11,150 nt of DNA from Clostridia bacterium. Lineage in GTDB: Bacteria; Bacillota_A; Clostridia; Christensenellales; CAG-138. Below are positions 6,265 to 11,150 of the stretch, piece after piece (position 1 is the first letter of the stretch; the number at the start of each line of letters is the position of its first letter). Both the position numbers and the translations under genes were made by a program. The notes beneath the pieces are model-generated. The model saw nothing but the letters and a program-made list of their open reading frames with translations. It had not been told where the DNA came from and ran no database searches. The stretch covers positions 1-11,150 of the forward strand of contig JAFZJT010000082.1 in the NCBI GenBank assembly GCA_017553815.1. The letters run 5' to 3'.

Positions 6265-7107
6265 TCATTCCCTTCCCTTATTGAAGGTGATGATGCTCTC
6301 GGGGTCTATCGGGCTGCCCTCATAGTGCAGCTCGAAATGAAGGTGGCTTCTTTCGGCGCATTCGCTTATCGCGGTGTCGCCTATAAAGCCAATGACCTGC
6401 CGCTCGTCGACGCGGTCGCCCGTTTTGACAGGCGGCTCATCCTTGAGGCTTGAATAAACGCTTATAAGCCCGTTTGCGTGGCGCACGACGACCGTAACGC
6501 CGAGCATATCGTCGGAGTAAACGTTTTCAACGGTGCCGGAGAGTACGCAGTAAACCTCATCGCCCTTCTTCGCCGCGATATCCACGCCAGAATGCGTCAT
6601 CCATTGCTTGAGCGTTTCGGAGTAGATAAGCGAATTCATCGCGAAAACCCGGATAACGTGACCGTCCACAGGGGGCTGGAGCTTCGATAGCTGCGGATCG
6701 GCGGTCAGCTCCGGATGCGGCGTAATATCGGGTATCGGCACGGGCGAGTCGGCGGGAACGGCCGTCTCGCGCGGCTTTGCGCTCGGCGCGGGCGAAACGT
6801 TGTAAGCGTAGGGTGATAGGGTGATGTTGGGCTTGGGCGATACCGCATTGCGCGGGTTTTGGGTCGGGGCGGGAGAGGCCGATGACCCTGCGGTGGGCGT
6901 GCTCACGACCTCGGCGAGCCGCTCGTCGTCGCTCCTGCCTACGGGCGTGGGCTTATCGCCGTCGCCCAAAAACAGCACCGCCGCCGCGATGCCCAAAACG
7001 GCAAGGCAGGCGAAGGCCGACAGATACAGCCCGTTCCTTCTGAAAAATATCGCGGTGCGCAGCCTCGTTTGGCGCAGCTTCCATTTGCGTTCGGATCTTT
7101 TGTCCAT
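6265..7107 (-). CDS. spoIIQ: SpoIIQ-like M23 (LytM) zinc metallopeptidase-family membrane protein
   Basis: The 280-residue protein has a basic cytoplasmic N-terminus, one membrane helix (about 27-47), a Pro/Ser/Thr-rich spacer (about 53-145), and a C-terminal M23 domain (about 150-275). The zinc-site motifs are complete: HSGVD (H172, D176) and HLH (H255, H257). The domain also shows GDRVDERQVIGFIG and HLHFEL. A single anchor, an extracytoplasmic LytM domain and this length fit SpoIIQ, the forespore protein that pairs with SpoIIIAH in the channel across the engulfing membranes. B. subtilis SpoIIQ has a degenerate zinc site, whereas clostridial forms keep it, so the intact site fits a clostridial type. 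AAAGGA (7115-7120) lies 7 nt before the ATG. The SigF-like promoter upstream supports forespore expression. The alternative is a generic M23 cell wall hydrolase. Confidence 0.72.
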   Translation of the reverse strand: MDKRSERKWKLRQTRLRTAIFFRRNGLYLSAFACLAVLGIAAAVLFLGDGDKPTPVGRSDDERLAEVVSTPTAGSSASPAPTQNPRNAVSPKPNITLSPYAYNVSPAPSAKPRETAVPADSPVPIPDITPHPELTADPQLSKLQPPVDGHVIRVFAMNSLIYSETLKQWMTHSGVDIAAKKGDEVYCVLSGTVENVYSDDMLGVTVVVRHANGLISVYSSLKDEPPVKTGDRVDERQVIGFIGDTAISECAERSHLHFELHYEGSPIDPESIITFNKGRE

Positions 7108-7165
7108 ATTTCCGTCCTTTCGTTATCGTTGCATTTTTCGGGCGTTTGCCCGTTTCGATCGGATT

Positions 7166-7194
7166 TAGTTTGCCCGAAAGAAACGCGCGTATAC
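7166..7194 (-). promoter_or_regulatory. SigF-like forespore promoter for the SpoIIQ-like gene
   Basis: On the - strand, GTATA (7194-7190) is followed after 14 bp by GGGCAAACTA (7175-7166), which fits the SigF -10 consensus GGNNANAHTR at every fixed position. The spacer is 1-2 bp shorter than usual. Transcription would begin near 7159, giving a leader of about 50 nt. That leader holds a small hairpin, CGGGC with GCCCG (7139-7152). Confidence 0.5.
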
Positions 7195-7270
7195 GCTAAA
7201 TTTTGAAGCTTGATTATTAAAAGAAAACGGGGACGATGTTTCCAATAATAAACAAAAAACGAAATCACGA

Positions 7271-7310
7271 AAATAAAAAAAGAGCCCCCGGAGCGGATCG
7301 GGGACTCTTT
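7271..7310 (-). terminator. Rho-independent terminator of the large secreted protein gene
   Basis: Read on the - strand, AAAGAGTCCCCG (7310-7299) pairs with CGGGGGCTCTTT (7290-7279), with one G·U pair and an 8-nt loop. A run of TTTTATTT follows (7278-7271). On the + strand the G·U becomes a C·A mismatch, which confirms the direction. It starts about 20 bp after the stop codon at 7332-7334. Confidence 0.9.
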
Positions 7311-7331
7311 CTATTTGGGTCAGTGGGTTTT

Positions 7332-10300
7332 TCAGCTTACAAAGCCGTTAAAAACGGGCTTGTCGAACACGGGAGCGGAAGCCGCGCCCGCGGTGACGAG
7401 CTTAAACAGCCTGACACTTCCGTTCGTGCTCTTGCCGGTGGTGAAATAGGTCTTGCCGGAGTTGATGGTCAGATAGTAATAGCCTGCGGAGTCGATCTGG
7501 TTGTTCAGATCGCCGTTCTGCCATTTCCAGGAAACGGAGGTCGCGGTGGGAGCAAGATACTCGGTGGAATCAAGACCCATGTACTTGCCGTTGCCGACGT
7601 TGCGGAACGTCCAGCCCGCCGTTTCATTGCCGCCGACGGTCCAAAGGATGTCGTTTGCGTTGACGCTTGCGGGAACGGTGAGGATGCCGCTTGAATTGAC
7701 GGTAACGGACTTTGCGGTGAGGTAGTGGTTGTTGGAATAGATGGTATTGCCAACAGCCTTATCGCCGATAACAACGATGTACTTCTCGCCAGCAACGGGG
7801 GCGCTTACTTCAACGTAGCTGTCAACTGCGAGAGCCGCGGTGGGTGCGGGGGTGGGTGTCACGGGAGCAGATGTCGGGGTGTTGGTCGGCCTCGGAGTTG
7901 CGGTCGGAGCCGGGGTGTTGGTCGGTGCCGCGGTCGGGTTTGCGCCGCTCTCAACGAGCTTGTAAAGCTTAACGCCGCCGCTCGTGCTCTTGCCGGTGGT
8001 GAAGTAGGTATTGGCGGAGCTGATGGTCAGGTAGTAGTAACCCTCGGAGTCGATCTGGTTGTTCAGATCGCCGTTCTCATATTTCCACGCAACCGAGGTC
8101 GTTGTGGGAGCAAGATACTCGGTGGAGTCAAGACCCATGTATTTGCCGTTGCCGACGTTCCGGAACGTCCAACCCGCGTTGGCGTTGCCGCCAACGGTCC
8201 AGAGGATGTCGTTCGCGGAAACGGATGAGGGGATGGTGAGAGTGCCGTTTGAGTTGACGGTAACGGTCTTGGCGGTCAGATAATGGTTGTTGGAATAGAT
8301 GGTATTGCCAACAGCCCTGTCGCCGATAGCCACAACGTACTTCTCGCCTGCAACGGGTGCGCTTACCTCAACGTAGGAGGTGCCGCCGGGAGCCGCGGTG
8401 GGAGCAGGGGTATTGGTCGGTCTCGGGGTCGCGGTTGGCGCGGGGGTATTGGTCGGTCTCGGGGTCGCGGTTGGCGCGGGGGTAGCGGTCGGGTTTGCGC
8501 CGCCCTCAACGAGCCTGTAAAGCTTAACGCCGCCGCTCGTGCTCTTGCCGGTGGTGAAATAAGTATTGGCGGAGCTGATGGTCAGGTAGTAGTAACCCTC
8601 GGAGTCGATCTGGTTGTTCAGATCGCCGTTCTCATATTTCCACGCAACGGAGGTCGCGGTGGGAGCAAGATACTCGGTGGAGTCAAGACCCATGTATTTG
8701 CCGTTGCCGACGTTCCGGAACGTCCAGCCCGCATTTGCGCTGCCGCCAACGAGCCAAAGGATGTCGTTTGCGTTCACACTTGCGGGGATCGTCAGAGTGC
8801 CGTTTGAGTTGACGGTAACGGTCTTGGCGGTCAGATAATGATTGTTGGAATAGATGGTATTGCCAACAGCACTGTCGCCGATAACCACAACGTACTTCTC
8901 GCCCGCAACGGGAGCTGAAACCTCAATGCAGGAGGTGCCGCCGGGAACCGCAGTGGGAGCGGGAGTCGGGGTATTCGTGGGACTCGGGGTTGCGGTCGGA
9001 GCCGGGGTCGGGGTGTTGGTCGGCCTCGGAGTCGCGGTCGGCGCTGGGGTTGGGGTGTTGGTCGGCCTTGGTGTCGCGGTCGGCGCTGGGGTTGGGGTGT
9101 TGGTCGGCCTTGGTGTCGCGGTGGGCGCGGAGCCGCCGCCGGAGTAGGAAACATTGTCGATCCTTACGCAGTCGGCGCCGCTGTTCATGCTCAGATCCTT
9201 GGTCATCAGCCACTCGAACTTATACCTGCCTGCGGAGGGCGCGGTGAAGGTGTGGCTGTTCCAGTCGCTGTTGTAGGTGCCGGAAAGATGGAGCTTGCTG
9301 ACGTCGTTTACGTTGAAGTCGAACCAGTCGTAGTTGGATTCGCAGCTGTACCAGTAATCGAAGCTGAGGGTCTCGCCCGCCTGCATATTGATGATCGTTT
9401 GCAAGGTGGAAATGCTGTCGTCAACGTTGATATTGCCGGATTCCGCATAGCTTCTGCCGTCCGCTTGCTTAACGCTGAAGGGATAGTCGCCCACGGACAC
9501 GAAGTCGAGAGCGCCGCCCGCAACGTTCAGAGCCGCCTTGAGCTCGGGATCCGAGCGGATGATAACGTTTACCTGCGCGGTGCCGAAAACGGAGCCGTTT
9601 ACACGAACGGTGCAGGTGATGACGGCTTCGCCGTATTCAAGACCCTTGATAGCCGCAAAGCCGCTGTTTCCGTTTACCTGCGCAACCGCGGGGTTGGAGG
9701 AGGTCCAAGTCAGCTCGTAGTTGTTCGCGTTCGTGGGAACGGTGTTGAAGTTGACGTATGCGGTCTCATCGAGCATCAGCTGAACAGAGTTGCGGTCGAG
9801 CTCAAAGCTCGTGATGTTGACGTTCTGATTGTCGGTAACGAGCTGCCAATCGCAGTAAACGGTTTGACGCGAATCGGGATTGGCGGGGAATGCGTCGCGG
9901 GTGCTCATGACAACGGGATATGCCTTATCCTTGCCGTAGGGATCGGGCAGACCGACACTGTTGACCATAGTGTTAAACGCCTCGGCAATGGTTGCGCCGT
10001 TCTTCATCTCGCCCCAGAATATCTCTTCAAAGCGATAATCACCGGAGAAGGAAACGTTCTGGGAATAGCCGTAGACCGCTGCCGCGCCGGATGCGAGCAG
10101 AGCCCTGCCGGTGGTGCCCTTACCCTCGCGCTTCATGCCCTGACACATGGCCATCCAGAAGAAGGTGTTTGAAAGCCTTCCGTTTATATGGTTCTGGATA
10201 TAGCGGCCGTCGATGTATGCGCCGTCACTGACGTTGATCGCCCATCCGTTGCTGTAGTCATCGGCGGTGATGCCTGCGCTGGTGGTGAGGCAGAGATAGC

Positions 10301-10967
10301 TGGAGTTTCCACGCTGAACGCCGTGGCTGTCGTAGATAACAACGCCCTTATTGATAACGTTCGCGGCGATATTAGGACCCGTCGCGTTCTCGGCCTGGAC
10401 AAGGGTGTATGTGCCGCCGGTCGTATTCGCGATGGACTGAGCCTCCGTCTTGTACTGATCGGTGAAGAGGCTGTCGATGCCGTAGTAGGGAGCAACGAGC
10501 AGTACGTTCGGGGAGGAATAGGTGTTCACGGTCTTTGGGGAAACGGACTCGGTAACTACCTTGCCGTTTGCGTCGTAAACGATGATGCCTTCGCTCGGGT
10601 CAACCTGCATCGCGCCTTCGGAGCTGAGTTCGTTGCGCAGATGATAGTTGTAGGCGCAGTGCATGCCGTCCACGGTGAAGTAGAAGCCGGGGTCGGTCCT
10701 GCCGCCGAGGGAGATGCTGTCCTTATCGACGTAGCGGGTGTTGAGAGCGGCCTCAAGCGCGGCGTTGATCACTTGAGCGCGATCCATGCCCTCTTCAAGG
10801 GCTTTTGCTTCGGCAGCGTTGATAGCTGCCCAGGTTTTTACCAGCTTGCTCATTTGACGTGCTTCATAGGTGACGCTGCGTGCACCTTCTGCGAGGGAAG
10901 CCACGGGGATCATGGCGACGGCCATGATGAAGGCAAGAGCCAGTGCGAGGATTCTTCTGGTTTTCAT
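7332..10967 (-). CDS. Large secreted multidomain protein with caspase/gingipain-like cysteine peptidase domain
   Basis: The 1211-residue protein starts with a signal peptide (MKTRR, hydrophobic core, SLA-EG cleavage near 26). Residues 27-150 may be a propeptide. Residues about 153-365 look like a clan CD (caspase/gingipain C25-type) peptidase: a strand then YDSHG with H215, and FFWMAMCQG with C275, followed by the glycine-rich GRALLASGAAAVYGY and the AEAF helix. Both dyad residues are present. A BIG2 Ig-like domain follows (about 384-470), then a beta-sandwich-like domain (about 474-608) possibly binding carbohydrate, a Thr/Pro linker (614-676), and three 145-residue repeats (680-824, 865-1009, 1051-1195) joined by Thr/Pro linkers. 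There is no LPXTG, dockerin or SLH anchor, so it is either released or held by the repeats. GGAGG (10973-10977) is 5 nt before the ATG at 10967; the in-frame ATG at 10979 overlaps this site and is rejected. Substrate unknown. Confidence 0.82.
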   Translation of the reverse strand: MKTRRILALALAFIMAVAMIPVASLAEGARSVTYEARQMSKLVKTWAAINAAEAKALEEGMDRAQVINAALEAALNTRYVDKDSISLGGRTDPGFYFTVDGMHCAYNYHLRNELSSEGAMQVDPSEGIIVYDANGKVVTESVSPKTVNTYSSPNVLLVAPYYGIDSLFTDQYKTEAQSIANTTGGTYTLVQAENATGPNIAANVINKGVVIYDSHGVQRGNSSYLCLTTSAGITADDYSNGWAINVSDGAYIDGRYIQNHINGRLSNTFFWMAMCQGMKREGKGTTGRALLASGAAAVYGYSQNVSFSGDYRFEEIFWGEMKNGATIAEAFNTMVNSVGLPDPYGKDKAYPVVMSTRDAFPANPDSRQTVYCDWQLVTDNQNVNITSFELDRNSVQLMLDETAYVNFNTVPTNANNYELTWTSSNPAVAQVNGNSGFAAIKGLEYGEAVITCTVRVNGSVFGTAQVNVIIRSDPELKAALNVAGGALDFVSVGDYPFSVKQADGRSYAESGNINVDDSISTLQTIINMQAGETLSFDYWYSCESNYDWFDFNVNDVSKLHLSGTYNSDWNSHTFTAPSAGRYKFEWLMTKDLSMNSGADCVRIDNVSYSGGGSAPTATPRPTNTPTPAPTATPRPTNTPTPAPTATPRPTNTPTPAPTATPSPTNTPTPAPTAVPGGTSCIEVSAPVAGEKYVVVIGDSAVGNTIYSNNHYLTAKTVTVNSNGTLTIPASVNANDILWLVGGSANAGWTFRNVGNGKYMGLDSTEYLAPTATSVAWKYENGDLNNQIDSEGYYYLTISSANTYFTTGKSTSGGVKLYRLVEGGANPTATPAPTATPRPTNTPAPTATPRPTNTPAPTAAPGGTSYVEVSAPVAGEKYVVAIGDRAVGNTIYSNNHYLTAKTVTVNSNGTLTIPSSVSANDILWTVGGNANAGWTFRNVGNGKYMGLDSTEYLAPTTTSVAWKYENGDLNNQIDSEGYYYLTISSANTYFTTGKSTSGGVKLYKLVESGANPTAAPTNTPAPTATPRPTNTPTSAPVTPTPAPTAALAVDSYVEVSAPVAGEKYIVVIGDKAVGNTIYSNNHYLTAKSVTVNSSGILTVPASVNANDILWTVGGNETAGWTFRNVGNGKYMGLDSTEYLAPTATSVSWKWQNGDLNNQIDSAGYYYLTINSGKTYFTTGKSTNGSVRLFKLVTAGAASAPVFDKPVFNGFVS
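7383..7817 (-). repeat. Third copy (C-terminal) of the 145-residue repeat domain
   Basis: Encodes residues 1051-1195, from YVEVSAPVAGEKY to LFKLVTAGA. It is the most diverged of the three: SVTVNSSGILTV, VSWKWQNGD and TINSGKTYFTT replace the forms shared by the other two. The protein continues only about 16 residues beyond it. Confidence 0.9.
7941..8375 (-). repeat. Second copy of the 145-residue repeat domain
   Basis: Encodes residues 865-1009. It is nearly identical to the first copy at both DNA and protein level (WKYENGDLNNQ, SANTYFTTGKSTSGG), which suggests a recent duplication or continuing gene conversion. The pattern VGNGKYMGLDS and GYYYLTIS suggests an all-beta, possibly ligand-binding fold. 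I do not recognise a named family with certainty. Confidence 0.9.
8496..8930 (-). repeat. First copy of the 145-residue repeat domain
   Basis: Encodes residues 680-824, starting CIEVSAPVAGEKY; the other two copies start with YVEVSAP, so this copy alone has a Cys. Spacing to the second copy is 555 bp and from second to third 558 bp, linkers included. Confidence 0.9.
8961..9128 (-). repeat. Four tandem 42-bp repeats coding a Thr/Pro linker
   Basis: Four copies of a 14-residue unit, APTATPRPTNTPTP, with one R to S change in the last copy, total 168 bp. Related shorter linkers lie at 8376-8495 and 7818-7940. These are flexible, extended spacers between secreted domains and possible sites of O-glycosylation. 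Repeat number may vary between strains through slippage. Confidence 0.9.
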
Positions 10968-10972
10968 TATAA

Positions 10973-10977
10973 CCTCC
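10973..10977 (-). promoter_or_regulatory. Ribosome binding site deciding the start at 10967
   Basis: GGAGG on the - strand, 5 nt before the ATG at 10967. It lies inside the four-codon extension that would begin at 10979, so the shorter protein, which opens with a normal signal peptide, is preferred. Confidence 0.85.
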
Positions 10978-11000
10978 ATTGGAATTTGTTTATATACAAC

Positions 11001-11046
11001 GCGGCGGAGGGCGGCTCATGCTCCGCTCGAGCCGTCCGATCGCCGC
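11001..11046 (-). promoter_or_regulatory. Nested hairpin in the leader of the secreted protein gene
   Basis: An outer stem, GCGGCG (11001-11006) with CGCCGC (11041-11046), encloses an inner stem, CGGCTC (11012-11017) with GAGCCG (11029-11034). It is GC-rich in an otherwise AT-rich gap and has no U-tract on either side, so it is not a plain terminator. It could stabilise the 5' end of the mRNA or bind a regulator. Confidence 0.5.
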
Positions 11047-11067
11047 ACCATATATCGAACAAAGAGA

Positions 11068-11097
11068 ACACTAACACAGCCGATATCGGTTTGTCAA
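11068..11097 (-). promoter_or_regulatory. Candidate promoter with palindromic operator for the secreted protein gene
   Basis: On the - strand a perfect TTGACA (11097-11092) is followed after 18 bp by TAGTGT (11073-11068), a weak -10 that keeps the T, A and final T. Inside the spacer lies the perfect palindrome CCGATATCGG (11080-11089). Upstream of the -35 the DNA is very AT-rich (11098-11150), like an UP element. A strong -35 with a weak -10 and a spacer palindrome is typical of a regulated promoter. Transcription would start near 11061, giving a leader of about 94 nt. Confidence 0.5.
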
Positions 11098-11150
11098 TAG
11101 ATGGAACTCTATTATTTATTTATATTAATGTATAATAAGATTTAATAATA

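Noticed and set aside
8961..9128. CRISPR-like array (regular short repeats)
   Set aside because: The units are directly adjacent with no unique spacers, keep the reading frame, and code Thr/Pro linkers.
8283..11135. Long + strand open frames (for example 9252-10172 and 10188-11135) opposite the secreted protein gene
   Set aside because: They lie antisense to a gene with a signal peptide, SD, promoter and terminator. Their translations are low-complexity Val/Gly/Ala and Arg-rich, a codon-bias shadow, and they have no RBS.
11131..11136. TATAAT on the + strand as a promoter reading out of the right edge
   Set aside because: No acceptable -35 at the proper distance, and the whole stretch is AT-rich, so a chance match is likely.

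Overview
The window looks like a chromosomal segment of a spore-forming Clostridia-type Firmicute, probably a gut lineage. This rests on a SpoIIQ-type M23 protein behind a SigF-like promoter, a TetM-like GTPase fused to a YacP/Rae1-type nuclease (an arrangement I associate with Clostridia), AGGAGG-type ribosome binding sites, and a secreted protein with Thr/Pro linkers typical of gut Firmicutes. By eye the G+C is fairly high (not computed), with frequent ATA isoleucine codons and standard stops.

Layout. Bases 1-157 look like the 3' end of an IS200/IS605-family element: about 14 last codons of a probable TnpA, then a string of hairpins. A near-consensus SigA promoter follows directly (170-198) and appears to start a leaderless transcript at the ATG at 205. 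Three genes run on the + strand with short gaps (63 and 45 bp): a six-helix membrane protein with a 2-oxoacid dehydrogenase E2-like acyltransferase domain (205-1767), an Mpv17/PMP22-like membrane protein (1831-2508), and a 998-residue GTPase-nuclease-ASCH fusion (2554-5550). A small acidic helical protein (5668-6117) has its own candidate promoter and a strong RBS. It ends at a terminator that should work in both directions.

The second half is on the - strand. A SpoIIQ-like M23 protein (6265-7107) converges on that terminator. Upstream of it is a 1211-residue secreted protein (7332-10967) made of a caspase/gingipain-like cysteine peptidase domain, a BIG2 domain, a beta-sandwich-like domain, and three near-identical 145-residue repeats joined by Thr/Pro linkers. 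It has its own terminator and a promoter with a perfect 10-bp palindrome in the spacer.

The most interesting item is the 998-residue fusion. An EF-G/TetM-type GTPase, which should bind at the ribosomal A site, is covalently joined to an NYN nuclease related to Rae1, which cuts mRNA in the A site, and to a third, putatively RNA-binding ASCH domain. This suggests a single-chain machine for acting on ribosomes or ribosome-bound mRNA. The other genes do not form an obvious pathway with it. No tRNA, rRNA or CRISPR array was seen. No gene-free stretch exceeds 300 bases.
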